From NCBI GenBank assembly GCA_900763885.1, contig CAAFLY010000101.1, positions 1-15,234 of the forward strand: 15,234 bases of DNA. Reading direction: 5' to 3'. Position numbers and translations under genes: made by a program. This stretch comes from Clostridia bacterium (GTDB taxonomy: Bacteria > Bacillota > Clostridia > Oscillospirales > CAG-272). The notes under the pieces were generated by a model. The model was not told the DNA's origin, did not search any database, and worked only from the letters and a program-made list of their open reading frames with translations. Positions 1 through 7,007 of the stretch are shown one piece after another (position 1 is the stretch's first letter; every line of letters begins with the position of its first letter).

Positions 1-885
1 AAGTATCTGCGCCGCAAGCTCTCCGTCATTTCCCATTTTTTTTGCCATAATATAGCTGGAAACCGCTGTCGGCGCGCCAAATAGGATCAGGATCACACCA
101 AGTGACGCATCCTGGAAGCCGAGAAGGGCCGCAATCGTAACCATGATCGCTGGCAGAACAACGGTTTTCCCCAGTGAAGACACCACCGCATACCCCACTC
201 TCCCGCGCAGACTCTCCGGACGGAAATTCGCGCCGAGACTGATGAGCGCAAGGGGTGTTGTGAGACCACTGAGATACTTTAAGCTTTTGTTGATAACGAC
301 CGGAAGCTGCCATCCGTACAGCATAAACGGAATTCCCAGCACCACGCCGATGATGAGCGGATTTGTGACGATATTTTTGAGGATGTGTAAAAGTTTCTTG
401 CCGTTCAGCTTCTGGGAGCTGTCGGCGGAAAAGAGCGACAACAGAATCACGGAATACGCGTTGAACATCAGGATGACAAACGGCATCACGATCGCGATCA
501 GTGTGGTTCCCGCTTCCCCGAACATATTGTCCGCCAGCGGTACACCCAAAATCGCGAAATTGGACCGACACATCCCCTGGACAAATGCACCGCGCTTCGT
601 CGTATCCCGGATACACAGTACGGCAAGTAGACTCACGATGACAAAGGAGGCGGTGACGGTGATGACACAAAACGCGATCAATCTTCCGTCCGCCAGCTCT
701 GACAGGGATCCGTTCGCCACCTCCAGAAAGAGCATGATCGGCAGAGCGACCTTGAAAACGAGCTTTTCCGAGATGTCTAGAAAATTGTCGTTCACAAAGT
801 CGATCCGTTTCAGAACCACGCCGACCAGCACAATCAGAAAGATCGGTGCCACCGCATTGAAGCTATACAGAAAATTGGATGCCAT
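1..885 (-). CDS. AEC-family (auxin efflux carrier-type) transporter, 3' end cut by window edge
   Basis: The frame is open from ATG at 885 to the window edge, giving 295 residues; family members are usually a little over 300, so only a short C-terminal tail should be missing. The product is a very hydrophobic membrane protein with an N-terminal stretch (VAPIFLIVLVGVVLKR), a central charged loop (SADSSQKLNGKK) and a C-terminal half with TPLALISLGA, FGAPTAV and SYIMAKKMGNDGELAAQ, which are typical of AEC permeases. Characterised relatives move malate, lactate or other small organic acids; the substrate here is unknown. The start codon overlaps the amidase stop by one base (TGATG), so translation is probably coupled. 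As the last visible gene of the rhamnose operon it might export a fermentation acid, which is inference. Confidence 0.88.
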   Translation of the reverse strand, partial: MASNFLYSFNAVAPIFLIVLVGVVLKRIDFVNDNFLDISEKLVFKVALPIMLFLEVANGSLSELADGRLIAFCVITVTASFVIVSLLAVLCIRDTTKRGAFVQGMCRSNFAILGVPLADNMFGEAGTTLIAIVMPFVILMFNAYSVILLSLFSADSSQKLNGKKLLHILKNIVTNPLIIGVVLGIPFMLYGWQLPVVINKSLKYLSGLTTPLALISLGANFRPESLRGRVGYAVVSSLGKTVVLPAIMVTIAALLGFQDASLGVILILFGAPTAVSSYIMAKKMGNDGELAAQIL

Positions 886-1700
886 CAGCCCTCTCCCCCT
901 TCCGTTGTGGCGACAGAAGTGAAATAATCGTCAATGCCCTCTGCCACCGCCACCGAAAACGCTTTCTGCCAGTCCGTGTCCGTCAGTTTTTCCACATCCG
1001 CGGCGTTGGTGATGAAGCCGACTTCGATCAGAGAGGCAGCCGCATAGGTTTCCCGGATCACATAATAGGATTCCGAGAGCTTCATGTTGTGGACCGCGAC
1101 TTCCTTATCGTTCGGGAACGTCTGGTTCAGCCGTGATTGAATCGCGTTTGCCACATCCGCAGAATAGAGCTGCTTTTTCACACTGCTCTCGCAGTAATAG
1201 ATCCGGGTACCGCCGACAGAATAATCCTCGTTGAAGGAATCACAGTGGAAAGACACAAAATAGTCAATCTGCTGGCTGTTGGCGTAGGCGGTCCGTTCCT
1301 CGGGACTGTATTTGTTGTTGCCGTTTTCGTTGACCTCCTGCGGGAAAGAATCCCCATCGTGGGTCATAATCACGGTATACCCGAGTTGCTCGAGCTTATC
1401 GCGCACCAGATTGGCATAGAGTAAGGTCAGCTCCTTTTCCGTGTGATCCGGCAGAAAGTCGCTCGTGCACCCATCGTCGTCAAACCCATGACCGGGATCG
1501 ACACAAATGGTAATGTTATGCGGCGCGGCGTTTTCATCGTATCTGCCCACCCCCGTGGAGGGAGACGCACTGCCGCGATCCGTCTTTTTAACTTCTGCGG
1601 GTGTATTCGTCTTACCATCTGCGGGAGAGCACGCGGTGAAAAGGAGGCACAGGCTCAGAAGAACGGAGGGGAGAAAAAGTGGGTTCGGTCGTTTATTCAT
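885..1700 (-). CDS. N-acetylmuramoyl-L-alanine amidase (Amidase_3), predicted lipoprotein
   Basis: This 271-residue protein begins with a short positively charged end, a hydrophobic core and a lipobox-like LLFTAC (Cys24), so it is probably a lipoprotein anchored outside the membrane. A linker to about residue 60 precedes an Amidase_3 domain filling the rest. All four zinc/catalytic positions of the family are visible: His71 in DPGHG, Glu88 in HTEKEL, His152 in SFHCDS and Glu226 in LIEVGFITN. The family cleaves the amide bond between N-acetylmuramic acid and L-alanine in peptidoglycan. No SH3 or other wall-binding repeat is present. It begins 3 bases after the stop of the CapA-like gene and overlaps the transporter start, so the three genes look translationally coupled. 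It could serve wall turnover; a role in spores is possible but not shown. Confidence 0.93.
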   Translation of the reverse strand: MNKRPNPLFLPSVLLSLCLLFTACSPADGKTNTPAEVKKTDRGSASPSTGVGRYDENAAPHNITICVDPGHGFDDDGCTSDFLPDHTEKELTLLYANLVRDKLEQLGYTVIMTHDGDSFPQEVNENGNNKYSPEERTAYANSQQIDYFVSFHCDSFNEDYSVGGTRIYYCESSVKKQLYSADVANAIQSRLNQTFPNDKEVAVHNMKLSESYYVIRETYAAASLIEVGFITNAADVEKLTDTDWQKAFSVAVAEGIDDYFTSVATTEGGEG

Positions 1701-1703
1701 GAA

Positions 1704-2933
1704 TCATTCCGTGATATCCGCAGGCAGGAAATCTGATGAGATGACCTTGCCTACTTCCTCACGCAAAGATGTCCTGGTCAGCCCTTTTACCATATGTACA
1801 GCGGCAAGCTCGTTCGTATACTGCGTCATATCCATCGCCTGATAACCGACGCCGGTATCCGTATAATGGGTGACGATCGGATGAATGGCGGTATTGGAAA
1901 GCGAAATGGAGCCGTCCGCAGCCGCCACGATGTCCATGGTCAGAATCCCGCTCAGAATCCCGGCACGCGTATCGCCGTCAGAGAGAAGATTGCCGAGAGA
2001 ATACGCGACAAAGGTCTTGGTACCGTCCTCGGTATCAAGCCATTCCGCTTTTTCGAGCTTTGTACCGTTGCCGACGATCACATCCGCGCCTGCTTCCGCA
2101 AGCTGCATGGCGATCGGCCGACGATTGTTGTTGCCCGCATCCCAGGTAACGGATACGACCACCACGTCCGAAATGAGATCGGCATAGGTCACGGTCGCTT
2201 CCACGGCAGTCATATCGGACAGATCCGGCACAACCGGGGTTTCACCGGCAGGCGCGGTTTCCACAAACGACAGGAACGCGATGGTCACACCATCCTTTTC
2301 GTAAAGCCGAATGTCGTTCGCGTCGATGCTGTCACTGTATGCACCAATGGTGGTCAGCCCTTCCGCGTTGACCGCTGTCATGGTGCTGCTTAGACCGTCG
2401 TTTGTCATGGTATACTGCCCGGCAACATTGACGAGGTCAAAACCAAGCTCGCGCAGTGCCGGAAGCGCTTCGACAGGGATTTCGTTGTCCACCGGACCCG
2501 CATCCACAACCGGTCCCTGCAGGGTGGTCATGGCGAAATCCACGTTTTGAATGAGCGGGTAGACGCCGGAATACAGGGTCAAAAAGCTGTATTCTCTGCC
2601 CTCACGCGCTCTGGAGGCGGCATCCGTACGGATGTTGTTGTCCGCAGAGATTCCGCCGGAGATGGCAAGGGATACGGTGGCAAACGACTCCTCCGTGACA
2701 ATAACGATTCCATTTGCGCCGTTGAGTCCAACGGCATCGGAGTCATCCTTCTTTTCCACTTCACTCTTCCGTTCCGCCTGCTGTAGTGTGGGTGCAACGG
2801 TTTCCTCTCGTGCGCTTAACACACTGGTGGCATCCCGCATTTCGAGGAAATTGCAGGAGGTGGCTGAAACTGTCAACAGACCGAGAGCACAAAGCAGTGC
2901 TCCCAGTCTATGGAATTCATGAAATGTACGCAT
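1704..2933 (-). CDS. CapA-family (PGA_cap) lipoprotein lacking the usual metal-binding motifs
   Basis: The 409-residue product has a hydrophobic signal (residues 9-25) ending in SATSC, so Cys27 is a likely lipidation site; a charged low-complexity linker follows to about residue 75. Residues 86-355 resemble the CapA metallophosphatase-like fold: ISGGISADNN, VDFAMTTLQGP, FDLVNVAGQY, GVTIAFLSF, VVVVSVTWD, LAEAGADVIVGN and VAYSLGN occur in family order. Each motif that normally carries metal or catalytic residues is altered: GD becomes GG (93-94), the NxE motif becomes TLQ, the NNH of the ANNH motif becomes GQY (172-174), HWG becomes TWD (263-265) and GxHPH becomes GNGTK (288-292). It is therefore probably non-catalytic. 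It starts 4 bases after rhaA and ends 3 bases before the amidase gene. Its function is unknown; binding of a surface polymer or control of the amidase is conjecture. Confidence 0.82.
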   Translation of the reverse strand: MRTFHEFHRLGALLCALGLLTVSATSCNFLEMRDATSVLSAREETVAPTLQQAERKSEVEKKDDSDAVGLNGANGIVIVTEESFATVSLAISGGISADNNIRTDAASRAREGREYSFLTLYSGVYPLIQNVDFAMTTLQGPVVDAGPVDNEIPVEALPALRELGFDLVNVAGQYTMTNDGLSSTMTAVNAEGLTTIGAYSDSIDANDIRLYEKDGVTIAFLSFVETAPAGETPVVPDLSDMTAVEATVTYADLISDVVVVSVTWDAGNNNRRPIAMQLAEAGADVIVGNGTKLEKAEWLDTEDGTKTFVAYSLGNLLSDGDTRAGILSGILTMDIVAAADGSISLSNTAIHPIVTHYTDTGVGYQAMDMTQYTNELAAVHMVKGLTRTSLREEVGKVISSDFLPADITE

Positions 2934-2937
2934 GATC

Positions 2938-4194
2938 TTATTTTCTTTCTTCTAAAACTTTCTTTTCGTATGCTTTCATATCTGCGATCCAAGCGTCTCT
3001 GACCGGCACGTTCTGCGTTTCGCAGTACATATCCCAAACGGCGTTGAAGGGATAGGTCTTGATCTCCTCGAGATATGCGAGGCGGGAGGTGTAATCGCCC
3101 TCTGCTTCGAGCTTCTGAAGGAGTTCTACCGGCTCAAGCGCTGCCCACAGCATTGCCTTCTGCATGTTTCTTGCTCCGATAGCCCAGCACGCGATACGGT
3201 TGATGGAGCCATCGAAGAAGTCAAGTCCGATGTGTACACGATCCTCATAGTGACCGCGCACGATTTCACTGGTGATTGCCTTTACCTCTTCGTCGAGAAT
3301 GACCACATGGTCGCTGTCCCAACGAACCGGACGGGAAACGTGGAGCATAACACCCTTCACAAACTGGAGCACGGCGGAGAGCTTATCGGAAACCACCTCG
3401 GTCGGATGGAAGTGACCGGTGTCGAGCGTCAGGCAGGTGTTGTGCTTCATCGCGCAGCCCATGTAGAATTCGTTGGAGCCAATGGTGCAGCTTTCCACAC
3501 CGATACCGAACACCTTGCTTTCCATACCATCGATATCATAACGGGGATCAACCGGCACAGCGAAAATCTGGTCGTAGGAATCGGCAAGACGGGCTCTGTA
3601 TGCGGCGCGATTCACCGGAGTATCCTTGAAGCCGTCGGGAATCCAGAAGTTGTTCGTGGAAGGCATACCCAGCGCACGACCGAAGGATTCGCAGATCTTA
3701 CGGGACTGGATACCATGCTCAATCCAGAATTTGCGGATCGCCGGATCGCTGTTGGACAGGGTGAAGCCGTCCGCAGCGAGAGGGTGTGAGAAGAACGTCG
3801 GGTTGAAGTCGAGACCAAAATGGTTTTCCTTTGCCCACTGTACCCAAGAGGTGAAGTGTTCCGGGCCGATTTCGTTCCGCGCGACCTTCTTGCCGCCTGC
3901 GTCGAGATAGATGGCGTGCAGGGAGAGCTTCTTGGTACCCGGGATCATCTTGGCTGCCGTTTCAAAGTCCGCGCGCAGCTCGTCGATGTTCCGTGCCTTT
4001 CCGGGATAATTACCAGTGGACTGGATACCGCCGGAGAGCTCACCGTCCGGATTCTCAAAGCCGGTAACGTCGTCACCCTGCCAGCACTGGATACCTACGG
4101 GAGTCTTTGCAACCTTTTCCATAGCTGCGTCCGTGTCCACGCCGAGAGACGCGTACAGTTCTTTCGCAGCTTCATACAGCTTTTCGTTTGTCAT
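2938..4194 (-). CDS. rhaA: L-rhamnose isomerase
   Basis: RhaA converts L-rhamnose to L-rhamnulose in the cytoplasm, the first step of rhamnose catabolism. The 418-residue length is almost identical to the Escherichia coli enzyme (419). Recognisable signatures are GIQCWQGDDV near the start, GGIQSTGNYPG (55-65), NPTFFSHP (131-138), LTLDTGHFHPTE (255-266), HVSRPVRWDSDH (285-296) and HIGLDFFDGSINR (321-333). By remembered alignment with the E. coli enzyme, the metal ligands correspond to Glu225, Asp258, His285, Asp293, Asp295 and Asp325, all present. ATG at 4194 is preceded by GGAGT about 9 bases upstream. The gene lies 90 bases after rhaB and 4 bases before the CapA-like gene, in the same transcript by position. 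It appears complete and functional. Confidence 0.97.
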   Translation of the reverse strand: MTNEKLYEAAKELYASLGVDTDAAMEKVAKTPVGIQCWQGDDVTGFENPDGELSGGIQSTGNYPGKARNIDELRADFETAAKMIPGTKKLSLHAIYLDAGGKKVARNEIGPEHFTSWVQWAKENHFGLDFNPTFFSHPLAADGFTLSNSDPAIRKFWIEHGIQSRKICESFGRALGMPSTNNFWIPDGFKDTPVNRAAYRARLADSYDQIFAVPVDPRYDIDGMESKVFGIGVESCTIGSNEFYMGCAMKHNTCLTLDTGHFHPTEVVSDKLSAVLQFVKGVMLHVSRPVRWDSDHVVILDEEVKAITSEIVRGHYEDRVHIGLDFFDGSINRIACWAIGARNMQKAMLWAALEPVELLQKLEAEGDYTSRLAYLEEIKTYPFNAVWDMYCETQNVPVRDAWIADMKAYEKKVLEERK

Positions 4195-4284
4195 TGTTTT
4201 TCACTCCGTTTATGTTATTTTGAGTTTAGCGATTGTTGCGGGGATCCGCCGCTCGTCTGTGCGCAGCGTATCCTCATTCACGGC

Positions 4285-5763
4285 TTATTCTCCGATCAGA
4301 GCGAGGAATCTGCCGTATGCTTCATCCCAAGCCGCAGCGTTTGCCATATCCGGCGCAAATTCTTCCACGTCGAAGGAGTCGCGGATGATCTGTCTCGCCT
4401 GCCACATATCGGATACCTCACCGGACGCGATCGCCTGCATAGCGATGTTGCCGAGACATGTTGCCTCCACAGGTCCTGCGCAGACCATTCTGTGCGAGGC
4501 GTCTGCCGCAAACTGGGACAGCATCCGTTCCTTGGTGCCGCCGCCGACGATGTTGATCACCGGATACTTTCTGCCCGTGATGACTTCCAGCTTTTCCGCC
4601 GTCCAGCGATACCGGAGAGAGAGGGATTCAAAGATGCAGCGGACGATCTCACCGACCGTTTCCGGCACGTGCTGTCCGGTTTCCCGACAGTAATCGCGGA
4701 TTCTCTGGGGCATATTTCCGGCTGTCGCGAACCGCTGGTCGTCGGGATTGATGAGAGACTGGAGCGGTTTGGAGGCGAGTGCCTGTTCGGACAGCTCGTC
4801 AAAGGTGTATTTTGTGCCTTCTCTTGCCCACTGTCTGCGGGATTCCTGCTCAATCCACAGGCCCATGATGTTTTTCAACACACGAATGGTGCCGAACACG
4901 CCGCCCTCGTTTGTGAAATCGTACTTCAGGGATGCGTCGTTGATCACAGGCATCTTCGATTCGATGCCCATAAGGGACCATGTGCCGCTGGAAATATAGA
5001 GGAAGTCCTCATTCTCCGCCGGAACGGACAGAACCGCACTGGCAGTATCATGGGAAGCGACCTTGACGACTTTTGCGGTGGAATTTCCGGTTTCCTCGCC
5101 GGGCAGAAGTGTGCCGAGCGGTGTGCCGGGCTCCACGATGTCGCAGAGGATCCTTTCCGGAATGCCGAATTTTGCGAGCAGATCGGTGGCATACTTTCTG
5201 GTATGTGCGTCAAGCATGGCACCGGTGGAGGCGATGGTGTATTCCGTCTTCTTTTCTCCGGTCAGGAAGTACCCGAGCAGGTCCGGGATATGGAGCATCT
5301 TGTCCGCGTTTTCGACGAGCCACGGACGGTCACGCATGTCGGCGGCGATCTGGTACAGCGTATTGAAATTCATGGACTGGATGCCGGTCTTACCGTAAAT
5401 CTCCGTCCACGGCGCGTATTTGCCGAATACGTAATCGGTGATGCCGAGCGTGCGTTCATCGCGGTAGTTGAAGGGATTGGCAAGGAGCGCTCCTGTTTTG
5501 TCGAGGTAGCCGTAGTCCACGCCCCACGTATCGATACCGATGGTATCCACGCCGCCCTCTTCCTTTGTCGCCTGCAAAATCGCGCTCTTGATTTCAAAAA
5601 GCAGCCGCAGCGTATCCCAGTAGAAGCCGGTGGGCGTCATCACGGGATCGTTGGAGAAGCGGTGGATCTCATTTAATGTAAACTTTTTTCCGTCAAAGCC
5701 GCCGAGGATCCCTCTGCCGCTGGATGCGCCCAAATCGATGGCGAGCATTTTCTTCTGAGCCAT
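4285..5763 (-). CDS. rhaB: Rhamnulokinase (FGGY family)
   Basis: RhaB phosphorylates L-rhamnulose to L-rhamnulose 1-phosphate with ATP, the second step of the pathway. The 492-residue protein opens with the FGGY/actin-fold phosphate loop AIDLGASSGRGI (8-19). It carries TIGIDTWGVDYG (74-85), the expected catalytic aspartate in ASHDTASAV (Asp239), YISSGTWSLMG (256-266), and the nucleotide-site glycines in INIVGGGTKERML (around 403-415). Length and motifs match bacterial rhamnulokinases rather than xylulokinase or glycerol kinase. ATG at 5763 has AAAGGA about 9 bases upstream. It lies between the TIM-barrel isomerase gene (66-base gap) and rhaA (90-base gap), so it is the second gene of the operon. 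The next enzyme, rhamnulose-1-phosphate aldolase, is not in this window. Confidence 0.97.
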   Translation of the reverse strand: MAQKKMLAIDLGASSGRGILGGFDGKKFTLNEIHRFSNDPVMTPTGFYWDTLRLLFEIKSAILQATKEEGGVDTIGIDTWGVDYGYLDKTGALLANPFNYRDERTLGITDYVFGKYAPWTEIYGKTGIQSMNFNTLYQIAADMRDRPWLVENADKMLHIPDLLGYFLTGEKKTEYTIASTGAMLDAHTRKYATDLLAKFGIPERILCDIVEPGTPLGTLLPGEETGNSTAKVVKVASHDTASAVLSVPAENEDFLYISSGTWSLMGIESKMPVINDASLKYDFTNEGGVFGTIRVLKNIMGLWIEQESRRQWAREGTKYTFDELSEQALASKPLQSLINPDDQRFATAGNMPQRIRDYCRETGQHVPETVGEIVRCIFESLSLRYRWTAEKLEVITGRKYPVINIVGGGTKERMLSQFAADASHRMVCAGPVEATCLGNIAMQAIASGEVSDMWQARQIIRDSFDVEEFAPDMANAAAWDEAYGRFLALIGE

Positions 5764-5829
5764 TGCTATGTATCCTTTCTTCTGTTGTGTCTCACTCTGT
5801 GTGTCTGTCGTCTGTGGGTTGTCGATTTT

Positions 5830-6693
5830 TCAAACCTCTGCCGTGCGCGGGAAGCAGTTTCTCGTCGCTGTGATTGCTGCCGCAAAAGCCTCCTCCGCCG
5901 TCGCAAAGGTGTTGCCGATCGCGGTATGCTGTACGCCGCCCTCCAATGCTGCCAGACCGTCAAAAACGCGCAGATGCGGCTCCACGGTCAGGATGAAATC
6001 CCCGGTGCGTGCGTTGTTGATCACGGCAAGCAACTCCGGAATACAACCGACACCCATGCCGGCCGGAACGATGGTGCCGTTTCTGTGGGCATCCTTGATG
6101 TGCATGTAATTCATATACGGCGCGAGCATATAGTATGCATGCGGGAACGGTTCAGTACCGCACTGAATGAAGTTCGCGGGATCGAACACGCAGCCGAGTC
6201 TTCCGTCAAAGGCATCGAGCAGGTCGAGACAACGCTCCGCCGTATCGCCGTAAATGCCCTTTTCGTTTTCATGGCAGAGAGAAAGTCCGTAGGTTTCCGC
6301 GATGTCAAGCATTCTGCCGATCCGATCAATGACCTCGTTCCGGTACTCGTCGTACTTACCGTCCGGGATGTAGAACGAGAACATACGGATACGCCGACAG
6401 CCCATGATCTCCGCAGTGTCGCAGGTCTGCTTCAGCTTTTCGAGATGCACGTCCATCGGATCGGTGATCTGTATCTTGCCGAGCGGTGAGCCGATCGCAG
6501 ATACGGAAATGCCGCACGCGTCCAGCTTTTTCTTCACATCCATCGCCTGCATCGGAGTCAAATCGGAGACGTTCACACCGTCTATGTTGCGCAGCTCCGT
6601 CATTTTGATCTTGTTTTTGAGCAGTCCCTCGATCTGACTGTCCAGATTCGGGGAATATTCGTCCGAGAACGCACTGAGCTTAAATCTAACCAT
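5830..6693 (-). CDS. Sugar phosphate isomerase/epimerase (AP endonuclease 2-like TIM barrel)
   Basis: The 287-residue product is a xylose-isomerase-like TIM barrel of the sugar phosphate isomerase/epimerase superfamily. Candidate metal ligands lie at the expected strand ends: Glu142 in LCHENEKG, Asp171 in CVFDPANF, His198 in YMHIKDAH and Glu238 in LTVEPHL. The early FSDEYSPNLDSQI and the motif IRMFSFY also fit. The open frame extends upstream to an ATG at 6831, but that lies almost on the predicted transcription start and encodes a non-conserved extension. ATG at 6693 has a GAGAG site about 9 bases upstream and gives the family's usual length. It is the first gene after the promoter and precedes rhaB, so it probably acts on rhamnose, a related sugar or an operon intermediate. 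Superfamily membership does not fix the substrate. Confidence 0.86.
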   Translation of the reverse strand: MVRFKLSAFSDEYSPNLDSQIEGLLKNKIKMTELRNIDGVNVSDLTPMQAMDVKKKLDACGISVSAIGSPLGKIQITDPMDVHLEKLKQTCDTAEIMGCRRIRMFSFYIPDGKYDEYRNEVIDRIGRMLDIAETYGLSLCHENEKGIYGDTAERCLDLLDAFDGRLGCVFDPANFIQCGTEPFPHAYYMLAPYMNYMHIKDAHRNGTIVPAGMGVGCIPELLAVINNARTGDFILTVEPHLRVFDGLAALEGGVQHTAIGNTFATAEEAFAAAITATRNCFPRTAEV

Positions 6694-6709
6694 AAGTCTT
6701 TTCTCTCTG

Positions 6710-6738
6710 TATACGGAGCCTGCTTCGGATTCCGTATA
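6710..6738. repeat. Perfect 8-bp inverted repeat TATACGGA-N13-TCCGTATA in the operon leader
   Basis: TATACGGA (6710-6717) faces TCCGTATA (6731-6738) with 13 bases between and a centre-to-centre distance of 21 bases, two turns of the helix. As DNA it could bind a dimeric regulator; as RNA it could form an 8-bp hairpin directly upstream of the GAGAG ribosome binding site of the first gene. It ends 17 bases before the start codon. Confidence 0.7.
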
Positions 6739-6832
6739 ACTCCTTTCTTTATGCGGAGAATGCGCAAATATCCTGTGCCGCGGCGGATTTTCGGTCTTTT
6801 CCCAACAGATGAAAAATGCCGCAGCTTTCACT

Positions 6833-6840
6833 TATACGGA
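6833..6840. promoter_or_regulatory. Third copy of TATACGGA at the predicted transcription start
   Basis: The same octamer as in the leader dyad recurs immediately downstream of the -10 box, covering the predicted +1. A repressor bound here would block initiation, and looping to the dyad about 100 bases downstream is conceivable. The operator role is inferred from position and repetition only. Confidence 0.5.
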
Positions 6841-6841
6841 T

Positions 6842-6870
6842 ATTATAGCATTTTCCCGTCCTTTTTGCAA
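6842..6870 (-). promoter_or_regulatory. Sigma-70/SigA-type promoter of the rhamnose operon
   Basis: On the minus strand a perfect TATAAT (6847-6842) is preceded by an extended -10 TGC and, 17 bases further upstream, by TTGCAA (6870-6865), a 4-of-6 match to TTGACA. Initiation would fall near 6835-6837, leaving about a 140-base leader before the isomerase start at 6693. It is the only strong promoter-like sequence seen upstream of the operon, and a copy of the TATACGGA repeat covers the expected start site. Confidence 0.78.
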
Positions 6871-6959
6871 CGGGTTGTTATGAATTTTTCGGGAATCTAT
6901 TTGTAAATATGTGCAAAAATCGTCGGTATCCGCGCTGGATTTTTTATATCTGGCTCCGG

Positions 6960-7006
6960 CGCGTATGTTTTGTGCCTCCGGAGACTATGTCTCCGCCGAA
7001 TACGCG
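6960..7006 (-). repeat. Nested inverted repeat just downstream of mutS2
   Basis: An outer stem CGCGTAT/ATACGCG (6960-6966 with 7000-7006) encloses a second perfect stem CGGAGAC/GTCTCCG (6979-6985 with 6989-6995, loop of 3). The structure begins one base after the mutS2 stop codon. It may end or stabilise the housekeeping transcript, but no U tract follows directly on the minus strand, so it is not a standard intrinsic terminator. Confidence 0.5.
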
Positions 7007-7007
7007 G

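Larger units (their letters stand above)
6694..7007. other. Intergenic region between mutS2 and the rhamnose operon
   Basis: This 314-base stretch is the only gene-free interval above 300 bases. Starting from the mutS2 side it contains a nested inverted repeat (6960-7006), an AT-rich segment, a minus-strand promoter (6842-6870), and a leader of about 140 bases with three copies of TATACGGA. I found no convincing small open reading frame with a ribosome binding site, no tRNA and no recognisable riboswitch consensus. A consensus-like AAAGGAG at 6740-6746 (minus) has no ATG, GTG or TTG at a suitable distance. Confidence 0.8.

Noticed and set aside
26..670. Minus-strand frame of 214 codons overlapping the AEC transporter
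   Set aside because: The overlapping frame from 885 encodes a coherent membrane transporter; this one has no hydrophobic pattern or family match.
3820..5676. 618-codon open frame on the plus strand opposite rhaA and rhaB
   Set aside because: It is antisense to two strongly recognised enzymes, rich in Cys, His and Arg as expected for a reverse-frame artefact, and resembles no protein family.
6817..6830. Possible catabolite-responsive element TGAAAGCTGCGGCA just after the predicted start site
   Set aside because: Both the central CG and the following T of the cre consensus are not matched, so support is too weak despite the attractive position.
6694..6831. N-terminal extension of the TIM-barrel isomerase frame to ATG at 6831
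   Set aside because: The ATG lies about 4 bases after the predicted transcription start, has no room for a ribosome binding site, and the extra 46 residues show no family resemblance.
6851..6875. CCCGT/ACGGG inverted repeat near the operon promoter
   Set aside because: It is a 5-bp stem spanning the -35 and spacer with no U tract in either direction; likely chance.
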